From assembly GCF_047731265.1 (NCBI RefSeq), contig NZ_CP159835.1, positions 1,860,001 through 1,924,000 of the forward strand: 64,000 nt of DNA. Direction: 5' to 3'. The notes below the pieces were generated by a model, which was not told where the DNA came from, ran no database searches, and was given only the letters and a program-made list of their open reading frames with translations. The position numbers were made by a program, and so were the translations under genes. Below are positions 53,335 through 62,724 of this stretch, piece after piece (the stretch's first letter is position 1; each line of letters starts with the position of its first letter). The DNA is from Patiriisocius sp047731265 (GTDB taxonomy: Bacteria > Bacteroidota > Bacteroidia > Flavobacteriales > Flavobacteriaceae).

Positions 53335-55179
53335 TCAAATATTTTCAACAAAATTTAAAAAGACTTTTTTGTGAAGCTCAAGATCCATAGTAGGAGAAAG
53401 TGATACACGGGCAATATAATCTTTGTCGCCTTCTTTAGTCGTCCCTTGAGTAGAGGTTGCAGGTATGGTCCAGTAACATCCATTTAACTGCCCATAGCTC
53501 ACGCAGTACTTACTTTCATTGGGGATTTCTGTAATCATTAATTTGATTAATTTATGATTTAGCGCTCTTTTATAAGATTCTTTTTCTTCAGCAGTATTGC
53601 CTTTAGTGGGAAGGTCTAATGAAAAAACAGATGGGGTGAATCCTTGTCGGGCCAATGCTAAAGAAACAAAATTGATTTTCGCCGCTGGTAATGTATCGTT
53701 GATGAAATTTACAAATTCACGTGTATTGGTATAAGCATCTTGAATCCTTTGATTCATCGAAGGGAGTTGTTTGGCTAGTATTTCCATTTGAAGATCTCTA
53801 GCCTTGTTGTCACAGAGTGTTAGATGCTTTTCTATTTTTTCCATCAATGGTTCCGTTTTTGTATTTCCTACACAATAGCCAGCAGTACATTGCCCGCCAC
53901 TTGGAAATTTTGACCCGCTAACATATGAAATAGTCCTAACTGTGGAGAGTATTTCGCCTTCACCTAAAAAGTGCACATTGGGACAAAATGTTTGATCTAA
54001 AATAAAAACAGGATCGATAGCCATTTTACCCGTTGCTGTTTTACGCACCGCACTTAGTACTTCTTTTAATTGCATAAGATCTGGAACTTCCACTCTTGGG
54101 TTTGTCGGGATTTCTGCGATGATGTAAGGGATGGCATCTTCGTTAGCAATTTGATCTAAAACAATATCAATACTTTGAACCATATTGTAATCACCATCCA
54201 CGGCTAAATCCACCACTTCCACATTATCTATGCAAGCAGCAACTCGTCTTGCTTGGTCATTGGTGCCGCCATAACAATTTGTAGGAACTATAAATTTGAT
54301 AGCCTTTCCTTTATGATTTTCTACTGCATCGTGAATGAGTCCCATCATAATGGCATATTGCATAGAGAGTCCACTAGAAGCAACGAGTGCCTTTGATTCT
54401 GAACCGGTAATGGCATTAATAGAATTTAAGACACTTGTTTTGTTTGCTTCGACCTTACTTTTATTAGTAGGAACAGAAGCCTTCTCTATTAGCAACTTCA
54501 AGGCATCAAGAGAATTCGCAGGAGTCATTGCAATGGTCTCTCTTCTTCGAACGTGTTGAATGTCAGGAATATATGTTTCATTCTGCGGTCCATTTACCAA
54601 TAGGATACTTCCAAGGTGAGCATGAAGACCTACAAAGAAGTCAATATTGGAGCTGAGAGCTACAGCATTCATTTTATCTCGATGTGAAACGAAAACGGTA
54701 CTCCCATTGAAGGCAGCAATTTCTTCTACTTCCCCTACTTTCTTGAGGTCAAATGTATATCCATAAACACTCCTGAGCACGTCCGCATCAAAACACGCTG
54801 GTAACTCACCAGTATAAACAATTTGGGTGTTTTTATGGTCTATTGAATTTTTTCTTAGAATGGCTAAAATAGGAATCGTCTTTGATGAAAAACTTATTAC
54901 ATTTTTTGGTTTGAGATTATTTAAGTTAGCAATTACCCATTCTAGTAAACAAGACAATGGATGACCTAATCGAATATAGTCGTAAGCAGTAGGCAATTCA
55001 TTGAGTGCCGATGCTTCAGAATTATTGTTATTAAATAAAATTTCAAACTGTTCTAAGAATTGACTTTTAGCCAATTTTTCATCATAAATATCTAGTCGAT
55101 GCGTGGTTAGATTCAACCAGCCAGTTGGCATATTTGCTAATACATCTTTAATATATTTTATAATTTTATTGTCTTGCAT
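53335..55179 (-). CDS. Cys/Met-metabolism-type PLP-dependent enzyme, long form
   Basis: The 614-residue protein has an N-terminal part of about 200 residues and then a fold-type I PLP domain. Lys424 in YVSGSKFPSGGQCTAGY is the probable Schiff-base lysine; ALVASSGLSMQYAIMMGL and IIAEIPTNPRVEVPDL are cofactor- and substrate-side motifs of the cystathionine gamma-synthase family. It is longer than the usual 380-420 residues. The reaction is not clear; transsulfuration or a C-S lyase is likely. It stands alone on the minus strand. Confidence 0.72.
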   Translation of the reverse strand: MQDNKIIKYIKDVLANMPTGWLNLTTHRLDIYDEKLAKSQFLEQFEILFNNNNSEASALNELPTAYDYIRLGHPLSCLLEWVIANLNNLKPKNVISFSSKTIPILAILRKNSIDHKNTQIVYTGELPACFDADVLRSVYGYTFDLKKVGEVEEIAAFNGSTVFVSHRDKMNAVALSSNIDFFVGLHAHLGSILLVNGPQNETYIPDIQHVRRRETIAMTPANSLDALKLLIEKASVPTNKSKVEANKTSVLNSINAITGSESKALVASSGLSMQYAIMMGLIHDAVENHKGKAIKFIVPTNCYGGTNDQARRVAACIDNVEVVDLAVDGDYNMVQSIDIVLDQIANEDAIPYIIAEIPTNPRVEVPDLMQLKEVLSAVRKTATGKMAIDPVFILDQTFCPNVHFLGEGEILSTVRTISYVSGSKFPSGGQCTAGYCVGNTKTEPLMEKIEKHLTLCDNKARDLQMEILAKQLPSMNQRIQDAYTNTREFVNFINDTLPAAKINFVSLALARQGFTPSVFSLDLPTKGNTAEEKESYKRALNHKLIKLMITEIPNESKYCVSYGQLNGCYWTIPATSTQGTTKEGDKDYIARVSLSPTMDLELHKKVFLNFVENI

Positions 55180-55424
55180 AAGTTAGGCTATATATAAGCT
55201 CGTAAGGTACCAATTAGATTTTTTCTTAGAGCGTTACAAGACGTTTTGTTTCATAATGCCTCTTGTTGTGCCTATTATTAATGCGGGCAATAAATGTGAT
55301 GCTCGTTTAGTTAGCACGGAGTCAAAATTTTTTACTTTATCTTTTCATTTATAGCGCTAAATCTTTTTGATTTGGTGGACTTGGTTTAAAACCATCTCTG
55401 CATTGTTGGTAAATGGAATAGTGA

Positions 55425-55831
55425 TTAGAACACTTTTTTAGACTTAAGGACCAAACAAGTAAGGATTATTGACAAACAGTCTAACATAATAAAATAAGTT
55501 AGCACCGGTAATAAAGTGATCTTTTGTTCACTAGGCGCGGGGTACCAAATGGTGCCAAGAATTACAGAATGAGCCATATAAACCATATTAGATCTATTAT
55601 GATTGCACTCTTTAAGTTTGAAAACCATGGTAATAATGATAGCAATAAAAACCCCTTCTAGCACTCTTTAGCCAATAGTTCAGCATATTATCCAGCCGGT
55701 AATATGGAGGGTATTGAAAGAAATGTTATTTGATAAAATTTTCCATTTTTTAATCCACCAAACAAAAATAGTGAGCCAATAATATGAGCAACTGCAATGA
55801 TGATATTTAATATGCCGCCTGTTTTAAGCAT
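55425..55831 (-). pseudogene. Small membrane protein gene, broken
   Basis: It starts MLKTGGILNIIIAVAHIIGS and runs to a stop at SILPAG, then continues in other frames (YAELLAKEC, DLIWFIWLIL) with several stops. It resembles the short four-helix membrane proteins found beside TetR regulators. Its start overlaps the end of the upstream membrane protein gene. Confidence 0.55.
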
Positions 55832-56216
55832 TCTTGGTTGTCTTAATTAATCCAATCATGGTAAATACTCCAATGGGAAGGAAAAACATCTATTGAGGTA
55901 CTAATAAACCATAATAAAAACTAGCAATGATAAATGGCAAACAGAATGATAAATTTAGATATCCAATTAGTTTTATCATTTGAGTATTCCCCGTATATTT
56001 TTTTCCAAATCCTGCCGATAATAAAACATAAGAGCTTACTAAAAGAATAATGGTTGCCATATTCCAAGCACCAATCAATTGAGAACTTTTTTCAACAATT
56101 AAAGAGGACTCAACCATTGGGTTCACAAGGTCTAATTGTCCACCAATTAAATGCAGAAAGAATGTTATGAGGTTTAAAATTCCTGCGATTATCCAATATT
56201 TATTTTTTGTTCTCAT
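55824..56216 (-). pseudogene. Four-helix membrane protein gene with premature stop
   Basis: The frame gives MRTKNKYWIIAGILNLITF and three to four membrane helices, up to YYGLLVPQ followed by TAG. The same frame then reads MFFLPIGVFTMIGLIKTTKNA before its natural stop. A TGG to TAG change would explain the interruption. The truncated product of 108 residues lacks the last helix. Confidence 0.65.
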
Positions 56217-56276
56217 ATCTTAAAACTTAATAAATTGATTTATTTCGGCTTTAACTTCTGTTGTGTAATTCTTATC

Positions 56277-56522
56277 TTACTTTTTGTAACGCATCATTGC
56301 GTGATACCCTATCAGATATTTGTAAAATAATTGCGATTTACTAGTAGCTTGATCTTTAGTAAAGTAAATTTCAATTAGAATATTTTTGGTGTATTCAATT
56401 CTTTGATGGGCTATTTTATCAATAACTGATGGAATATTTTTATCCTTCAACGCGTATCTTTTTAGAAAAAAATTGAAATTTAAAAAAGGATCTTTCTTAA
56501 ATGATAATTCAATTAATTTCAC
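56277..56522 (-). pseudogene. TetR-family regulator, C-terminal fragment
   Basis: The 81 residues (HQRIEYTKNILIEIYFTKDQ, FYKYLIGYHAMMRYKK) resemble the ligand-binding helices of TetR repressors. The helix-turn-helix part is missing. It sits upstream of the small membrane proteins, the usual arrangement for a repressor and its target. Confidence 0.5.
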
Positions 56523-56908
56523 GAATGTTTCTAAAGAATTTTATCATTTGGTTAGTGGTTGATTATAATGAAGGCCAACCTTAATGCATAAGGTTGTTGC
56601 GAGGTGAATGAACTAAATTAGCAAATAAAAACGAAATAGAAAATTTAGAAGGACCCGATCGCAGCAGACTGGCCTAGCAATTTCCCAGACAATCACTTGC
56701 CCAAGCAATTAATTATACTTTGTGGCAAACGTGTTATTAATTTTTCGATAATTAATCATTTGTTAGCCAGTTATTTATTTGTTGTTATAAGCTTTTCTTT
56801 GAAAAGATTCTGCGATCCACATTCAGTATAAAATTGCTGTTAACGAGACCCTAGGGTTGTGGATGTAATTGCTGTTTTCGAGGTGTCAGTTTATCCCATT
56901 CTAAGTAA
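56523..56908. other. Gene-free stretch
   Basis: I see no gene, terminator or repeat of note in these 386 bases; they may include the lost part of the TetR gene. Confidence 0.5.
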
Positions 56909-57757
56909 TTATGGGTTGCAATAGTCGCAATACGTGGGGTCTTCGCTTGTTTTTTTATGCGGAAACATTTCTTCTTTTTTAAAATTGCATTTTTCACAGT
57001 TATAAATGAAACTCAGTGTGGAATTTGTAGGTAAACCACACAAGCTGCAGGCCAAGCCTTTTTTTATATCTGTAACTCCAAAACCTGGGATATGGCATTG
57101 TGGGCATAAAGAATTTATCTTTTCAACTAATTTTTTGGCGGCAATTTCAATTATCGCCATCCGGCTAGGGTTGTGCATTGCTCTCATATCAGTCTCAGCA
57201 TAAACCCTACTAAATTTTTCATAGAGCACATTAAAACCATTCTTTAGGTCCTTTAAGTTAGTAATACCCTTGATTAATGTACTATTATCTGATTTTGATT
57301 GGCGAAGAATGAGGCCATGAGAGGGGAATTGTACTGTTTCGGCAAATTCTAAAAGTGCTTTCTCTGTTTCAATATATTTACCATCAAAATTGGTTTTTAT
57401 ACTGAGTTCTCTTACTATTATTTCTAAGTTATTTTTTTTGTCAATAAATATTAGAAACTCATCATTTGCACTTGCAAAAAATATGGACGGGTGAGCACCA
57501 AAAGATCCTTCACTGGCAACTCCTAAGTCACAGTCGCTGGCTTCCATGGCTAAAAGGCATTTTTTTCTTACCGTTGTTATTGGGTCAAGTTCCCTTTCTA
57601 CCTCTCCTGAAAAAGTTCCTAATGCATCTGTATCAAAACTGTCATTTGTAAAACAGATTACGCCAAGGTTTTTTTCTAGCAACGGGGCAATTACCCGCTC
57701 CTTTTTGTGCTTAGTGGCAATTAATAACCGTCGGTCGTTAAATAACTTGAAACTCAT
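56909..57757 (-). CDS. DUF6671 family protein with C-terminal zinc ribbons
   Basis: The 282-residue protein begins LFNDRRLLIATKHKKERVIAP and has GVASEGSFGAHP, both DUF6671 marks. The last 70 residues have two zinc-ribbon-like pairs: CPQC with CSLCG and CEKC with CDYC. It has no signal peptide. Function is unknown. Confidence 0.78.
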   Translation of the reverse strand: MSFKLFNDRRLLIATKHKKERVIAPLLEKNLGVICFTNDSFDTDALGTFSGEVERELDPITTVRKKCLLAMEASDCDLGVASEGSFGAHPSIFFASANDEFLIFIDKKNNLEIIVRELSIKTNFDGKYIETEKALLEFAETVQFPSHGLILRQSKSDNSTLIKGITNLKDLKNGFNVLYEKFSRVYAETDMRAMHNPSRMAIIEIAAKKLVEKINSLCPQCHIPGFGVTDIKKGLACSLCGLPTNSTLSFIYNCEKCNFKKEEMFPHKKTSEDPTYCDYCNP

Positions 57758-57776
57758 TTAGTCAAGAATAATTATT

Positions 57777-58733
57777 TTAGTTTGTGGCTCTTTCTAATCG
57801 GTCATTTATGGCCGCACCTAAACCAATATCTGGAACCCTTTCTGCTACTATCACATCTAAATTTAAACTATCTAGCTTGTGCAACGTATTATATAAGTTG
57901 GCCGCAGCTTCCTTTAAATCTCCTGATTCAGACAAAATCGCGAGGTATTCAATACTTGAAGTGTTCATGCTATCTTTAAAACGCAACACACCAATACTTT
58001 TGTTTTCAAATTTTGCTATACATTTTTCTACATCATTTACGAGATATGTTTTCGTTTTAGGCGCATAATGCTTTGCTAACATTCCTGGTGCATTAGGTGT
58101 TGTTTCATTTTTGTTTTTTACTTTAATTTTTCCAATTATAGACTCAATCTCTTCCTTAGAAATAGCGCCTTGTCTATAGAGTATCGCTTCGTTATTTTCA
58201 AATCCAATGATGGTAGATTCTATTCCATTTTTGCAGGCTCCACCTTCAAGTATCATGGATATATTTTCTTTAAAATACGCTTCAACGTGTAAAGAGCTAG
58301 TGGGACTAATTCTATTAAATGGGTTTGCACTTGGCGCTGCTAGCGGAAAAGATATTTGTTTTAATAAACTTAAAGTAACGGGATGATTTGGAATTCGCAC
58401 TGCTACGGTATCTTTTCCTGCTGTTATTATATTTGGGATGTTCGGTTTTTTCTTTAAGATTAAGGTCAAAGAACCAGGCCAAAGGGCATCTGCGAGTTTT
58501 TGAGCTTCTGCAGGAAATTCACTTGCTATTTCCGCTAGTTGTTCAATCTCGTGTATGTGAACTATTAAAGGATTAAATAAGGGCCTCATCTTTACCTGAA
58601 ATATTTTCAAAATTGCTTTTTCGCTATAGATATTTCCAGCCAATCCATAAACTGTTTCGGTAGGTATAGCAACAATATCTTCTTTATTTAAGAGTTCAAT
58701 TGCTTTTGAAATATCATTTGAAATAATAGTCAT
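57777..58733 (-). CDS. Threonylcarbamoyl-AMP synthase (Sua5/YrdC)
   Basis: This enzyme makes threonylcarbamoyl-AMP from threonine, bicarbonate and ATP for the t6A modification of tRNA. Residues 1-185 form the YrdC domain (VAIPTETVYGLAGN, KMRPLFNPLIVHIH, FPLAAPSANPFNRISPTS). Residues 205-318 form the Sua5 C-terminal domain (PGMLAKHYAPKT). The 318-residue length fits the long Sua5 form. Confidence 0.92.
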   Translation of the reverse strand: MTIISNDISKAIELLNKEDIVAIPTETVYGLAGNIYSEKAILKIFQVKMRPLFNPLIVHIHEIEQLAEIASEFPAEAQKLADALWPGSLTLILKKKPNIPNIITAGKDTVAVRIPNHPVTLSLLKQISFPLAAPSANPFNRISPTSSLHVEAYFKENISMILEGGACKNGIESTIIGFENNEAILYRQGAISKEEIESIIGKIKVKNKNETTPNAPGMLAKHYAPKTKTYLVNDVEKCIAKFENKSIGVLRFKDSMNTSSIEYLAILSESGDLKEAAANLYNTLHKLDSLNLDVIVAERVPDIGLGAAINDRLERATN

Positions 58734-58738
58734 TCTTA

Positions 58739-60088
58739 TTATTCTTTATTAATAAAATCTATAGGCATTCCAAAAATGCCTTCCTCAAAAACACCATTGT
58801 CATAGATCAAATTTCCATTCACAAATGTCTGAGTAATATTTGTTTGAAATGTAGTACCCTCTAGTGGTGACCAACCACATTTATATAGCAGGTTTTCTTT
58901 TTTGACGGTCCATTCACTATTCAAGTCTACTAAGGTTAGGTCTGCAAAATAGCCCTCTCGTATAAACCCTCTTTTTGTCATACCATAGAGAATGGCAGGA
59001 TTGTGGCACATTTTTTCTACTATTTTTTCTAACGATATGAGGTCTTGTTTGTAAAACTCGAGCATACAATTGAGCGAATGCTGAACCATAGGCGCGCCTG
59101 ACATAGATTGAAAATAGGGCTGTTGTTTTTCCTCTAAGGTGTGCGGTGCGTGGTCTGTAGTCACAATATCTATGCGATCATCCAGTAATGCTTTTAACAA
59201 ACCTTTTTTGTCTTGTTCAGTTTTTATGGCTGGATTCCATTTAATAAGCATCCCTAGTCGTTCATAGTCTGTGTCTGAAAACCAGAGATGATGAACGGAA
59301 ACTTCCGTTGTTATTTTCTTTTCTTGCAGCGGAATGTCATTTTGAAACAAGTGAGTTTCTGCTTCCGTAGTTAGATGCAGAATATGCAATCTGGCCTTGT
59401 ATTTTTTAGCCAATTCAATGGCTCTTTTAGTCGCTTCATAACAGCCTTCAGTACTTCTAATAATGGGATGATATTTTGCGGGAATGTCATCACCATATTT
59501 TTCTCTAAAAGCCTGTTCATTTTTTTCTACGATCGCTTCTTTTTCAGAATGAATGGCGATGATGGATTTGCAATTTGAAAAAAGCTTTTCCATAGTCTTT
59601 GGATTGTCGGCCAAGAGATTTCCTTTTTTGGTAAAATATAGACCATCATCTGAAACACCAATAAACTTTGTGGTATCCATTTTTATAACGGTATCAATAG
59701 TATCTCCGTTTACACCAAGGAAGAACGAATAGTTGGCTAGTGATTTTTTTGAAGCAATTTCATATTTTTCATTTAGGCTTTCAACGGTCAAGATATTTGG
59801 GACTGTATTTGGCATATCAATAAAAGAAGTTACGCCTCCTGCTATAGCCGCTTTGCTTTCTGTGTATAAATCTCCTTTGTGTGTAAGTCCTGGATCTCTA
59901 AAATGTACTTGGCCGTCAATAATTCCAGGAAAGAGGTGTTTGCCTGCTCCATCAATTACTTTATGATTTCCTTCAATAGAAATAGTTCCAATTTGTTGAA
60001 TAAGACCGTCTGACAAAAGTAGGTCTGCTATAAAAGTTTTCCCTTCATTTACAATGGTTGTGTTTTTAATTAAAGTTTTTTGATTCAT
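58739..60088 (-). CDS. pyrC: Dihydroorotase, class I
   Basis: The enzyme closes carbamoyl-aspartate to dihydroorotate in pyrimidine synthesis. The 449-residue amidohydrolase has GIIDGQVHFRDPGLTHKGD near residue 55, IAIHSEKEAIVEKN, LHILHLTT and TTDHAPHTLEEK. The first metal motif reads Q-V-H in place of the classical H-V-H; I believe this is usual in Bacteroidetes homologues. It ends 5 bp upstream of the Sua5 gene start on the same strand. Confidence 0.88.
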   Translation of the reverse strand: MNQKTLIKNTTIVNEGKTFIADLLLSDGLIQQIGTISIEGNHKVIDGAGKHLFPGIIDGQVHFRDPGLTHKGDLYTESKAAIAGGVTSFIDMPNTVPNILTVESLNEKYEIASKKSLANYSFFLGVNGDTIDTVIKMDTTKFIGVSDDGLYFTKKGNLLADNPKTMEKLFSNCKSIIAIHSEKEAIVEKNEQAFREKYGDDIPAKYHPIIRSTEGCYEATKRAIELAKKYKARLHILHLTTEAETHLFQNDIPLQEKKITTEVSVHHLWFSDTDYERLGMLIKWNPAIKTEQDKKGLLKALLDDRIDIVTTDHAPHTLEEKQQPYFQSMSGAPMVQHSLNCMLEFYKQDLISLEKIVEKMCHNPAILYGMTKRGFIREGYFADLTLVDLNSEWTVKKENLLYKCGWSPLEGTTFQTNITQTFVNGNLIYDNGVFEEGIFGMPIDFINKE

Positions 60089-60172
60089 TGTTTAGTTTTT
60101 GTCATCGAGTTGGTTGTTTTCGCATCAAATCAATTATTATTATGCCATTTGGATGTTACCTTGGTAATACTG

Positions 60173-60221
60173 TTTCGTCCCGAAATAAGTTGAAATTGTG
60201 TCAACTTATTTCGGGACGAAA
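60173..60221. repeat. Perfect 20-bp inverted repeat with 9-bp centre
   Basis: The arms TTTCGTCCCGAAATAAGTTG and CAACTTATTTCGGGACGAAA are exact complements around AAATTGTGT. The arms resemble IS3-type element ends (CCCGAAATAAGTTGAC pattern), so this may be an insertion sequence reduced to its two ends or a MITE. It lies 85 bp upstream of pyrC. Confidence 0.8.
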
Positions 60222-60243
60222 TAATTTTTTAAATAAAGAAAAA

Positions 60244-60258
60244 CCAGCTAGAAGCTGG
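60244..60258 (-). terminator. Hairpin terminator for the upstream minus-strand gene
   Basis: CCAGCT-AGA-AGCTGG is followed on the minus strand by TTTTTCTTT. It lies about 60 bp beyond the stop of the 101-residue gene. Confidence 0.65.
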
Positions 60259-60319
60259 CTTTTCTTAACGTTACTTAAACGATATGCTATATAATATAAG
60301 TAACAATCAAAACAAACAA

Positions 60320-60625
60320 TTAATCTTCCAGTGTTATTTGAATAACACTTTTCATTTTTATTTTTTTTCCTTCTAATCTTGCTTCAGAAAAGAATTTCTT
60401 TGCGATAATTTGCTGCGCCAACAATTCATCAATTCTTCCATTATCAAAGTCACAGGTGTCTTCAGTATTTCCTTCGGTTCGTGATAATCGTTGTAGTTTG
60501 TGGAAATTAATCTTTACGTTAAGCACAGAGTTGATAATATCTGAAGCTTGGTTTACAGTAAAGCTACCATCAATTAAATTAATTTTTTGTTCTGTTCTTG
60601 TGTTGTTTGATATCATTGATTCCAC
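60320..60625 (-). CDS. Small conserved protein of unknown function
   Basis: The protein of up to 101 residues (a second Met at codon 4 is possible) has FTVNQASDIINSVLNVKINFHKLQR in the first half and KKIKMKSVIQITLED at the end. There is no signal peptide or membrane segment. I do not recognise a named family. It is followed by a terminator, so it is probably monocistronic. Confidence 0.6.
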   Translation of the reverse strand: MESMISNNTRTEQKINLIDGSFTVNQASDIINSVLNVKINFHKLQRLSRTEGNTEDTCDFDNGRIDELLAQQIIAKKFFSEARLEGKKIKMKSVIQITLED

Positions 60626-60715
60626 GGTAATTATGTTTTTAATATTCCTTACAAAGGTCTTAAATAAGATTCATTTATGTTTATTTATATTTTTAATGTA
60701 ATGTATAAGTTTTGT

Positions 60716-61681
60716 TTATGTAAGATTGATCACATAAAGGTATAATGGCATTCCTAAGGTAATATTAAAGGGAAAAGTAATAGCAAGGGCCATTGGTATG
60801 TACAAGCTAGGATTTGCCTTGGGGACTGCTAACTTCATTGCTGCTGGTACCGCAATATAAGATGCACTTGCCGCAAGTATTGCAAATAGTAGCCTGTTCC
60901 CGACACTTTCAGTAAATACGCCACTAATAAATGCTACAGCAACACCATTTATTATTGGGATAATAATTGCAAACAAGGTCGCGAACCAACCTTTCTTTAG
61001 GAAGTCTGATAGTTTGCGACCACTTGTAATCCCCATATCAAGTAAAAAGACAGCTAAGAATCCTTTAAAAATATCAGTTGTAAAAGGCTTAATTCCTTCT
61101 GCTTGCGCATCGTTTGCAAGAAAACCAATGAGTAAACTACCCAAAATAAGTAAGACACTACCATTTGTTAATGCGTGGTTAATTACTGTTTTCATTGGGA
61201 TGTTCGATTCTTTTTGGTTTTTTTTAAATATTTTAATCAATAACAATCCGACTATAATTGAAGGTGCCTCCATCAATGCCATTATTGCTACCATGTGCCC
61301 ATTAAAAGGAATTCCTTTCATCTCAAGAAAGGAAATAGTAGTTACAAAAGTCACAGCGCTAACAGAACCATAAGTAGCTGCAATTGCACCAGCATTTTCA
61401 ACGTTAAATTTTTGTCTTAAAATAAAATAAGTGTAGACTGGTACGATTACCGCGAGGAAAATTCCGAAAAGTACTGACCATAATATTTCTGTTGTAAATG
61501 TGCTGTGCGCGAGTTCTTGACCACCTTTAAACCCTATGGATAATAATAAGTATAGCGAAATAAATTTAGAGGAGGTTTCAGGAATGCTGAGGTCGCTTTT
61601 TAATTGAACAGCCACAACCCCTAAAAAGAAAAAAAGCAATGCAGGGTTTGTTAAGTTGTCTATGAGTAAATTTAAATCCAT
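60716..61681 (-). CDS. SbtA-like sodium-dependent bicarbonate transporter
   Basis: The 321-residue protein has about 10 membrane helices in two inverted halves. GFKGGQEL, ATYGSVSAVTFVTTISFLE and the final SYIAVPAAMKLAVPKANPS match the SbtA/DUF897 family, which imports bicarbonate with sodium. A LysR gene is transcribed away from it 91 bp upstream. In a heterotroph it would support anaplerotic CO2 fixation. Confidence 0.85.
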   Translation of the reverse strand: MDLNLLIDNLTNPALLFFFLGVVAVQLKSDLSIPETSSKFISLYLLLSIGFKGGQELAHSTFTTEILWSVLFGIFLAVIVPVYTYFILRQKFNVENAGAIAATYGSVSAVTFVTTISFLEMKGIPFNGHMVAIMALMEAPSIIVGLLLIKIFKKNQKESNIPMKTVINHALTNGSVLLILGSLLIGFLANDAQAEGIKPFTTDIFKGFLAVFLLDMGITSGRKLSDFLKKGWFATLFAIIIPIINGVAVAFISGVFTESVGNRLLFAILAASASYIAVPAAMKLAVPKANPSLYIPMALAITFPFNITLGMPLYLYVINLT

Positions 61682-61772
61682 TGATCTTCGTTTTTTTAAA
61701 TTTTGGTAAAGATGAATTCATTTATTCACATATTTTTATTTATATTTATTATCAAAAACATTAATTTTTATT
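61682..61772. promoter_or_regulatory. Divergent promoter region of sbtA and lysR
   Basis: These 91 AT-rich bases separate two outward-facing genes and must hold both promoters. LysR proteins usually bind such regions at T-N11-A sites; several are possible here and none stands out. Confidence 0.45.
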
Positions 61773-62696
61773 ATGAACTACACACTGCATCAACTTGAGA
61801 TTTTTCATAGAATAGCCAAATTAAAATCGGTTACTAAGGCTTCTGAAGAGCTTTTTTTAACCCAACCCGCTGTTTCAATTCAACTTAAAAAATTTCAAGA
61901 ACAGTTTAAAATTCCTTTGTTTGAAGTAGTTGGAAGGAAAATTTACATCACAGAATTTGGAGAAGAAATAGCATTGGCTGCAGCTTCTATTTTAGAAGAA
62001 GTTAGGGCTATAAATTATAAGGCACTTTCGTTTCAAGGAGAACTCGCAGGAAAATTGAAAATTTCCATTGTTTCAACAGCTAAATACGCGATGCCTTTTT
62101 TTCTTGCTGATTTTATAAAAGAGAATTCTGGCGTAGATCTTATTATGGATGTAACCAATAAAGCGGAAGTTATAAGGGCACTGGAGAACAATAACGTTGA
62201 TTTTGCAATGGTCTCCACGCTGCCTAAAAAACTTAAAATTAATTCCATTAAATTAATGGAGAATCGGTTGCATCTGGTTGGAGGCAAAGATTATACTCAT
62301 TCAGGAAAGTATATTTCTAATACAAATTTTGAAGAACTTCCATTAATATATCGAGAGCAAGGATCTGCTACTCGTAATGCAATGGAACGTTTTATAGCTT
62401 CACAGAAAATATCTACCTATAAGAAAATGGAGCTTACATCAAACGAAGCGGTAAAGCAAGCAGTTATAGCAGGTGTGGGGTTTTCTATAATGCCATTAAT
62501 CGGGATAAAAAATGAACTTAAAAATGGCGACTTGCAGATAATTCCTGTTAAAAAACTACCCATAATATCCAACTGGAATTTAATTTGGTTGAGTTCTAAG
62601 AATATGTCTGTGATTGCTAAAGAATTTAAGAATCATATCGAGACGAGTAAGGATAGGGTTATGGACCTTCATTTTAATTGGTTCGACAAATACTAA
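61773..62696 (+). CDS. LysR-type regulator, CbbR-like
   Basis: The 307-residue protein has a winged helix at the N-terminus (LHQLEIFHRIAKLKSVTKAS, LFLTQPAVSIQLKKFQ) and the periplasmic-binding-like effector domain. The helix-turn-helix resembles the CbbR/CmpR group that controls carbon fixation and bicarbonate uptake genes. Divergence from sbtA suggests that it regulates that transporter. Confidence 0.85.
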   Translation: MNYTLHQLEIFHRIAKLKSVTKASEELFLTQPAVSIQLKKFQEQFKIPLFEVVGRKIYITEFGEEIALAAASILEEVRAINYKALSFQGELAGKLKISIVSTAKYAMPFFLADFIKENSGVDLIMDVTNKAEVIRALENNNVDFAMVSTLPKKLKINSIKLMENRLHLVGGKDYTHSGKYISNTNFEELPLIYREQGSATRNAMERFIASQKISTYKKMELTSNEAVKQAVIAGVGFSIMPLIGIKNELKNGDLQIIPVKKLPIISNWNLIWLSSKNMSVIAKEFKNHIETSKDRVMDLHFNWFDKY

Positions 62697-62724
62697 AGGA
62701 TAACGTTATTTTAGTCAGCTTTTT

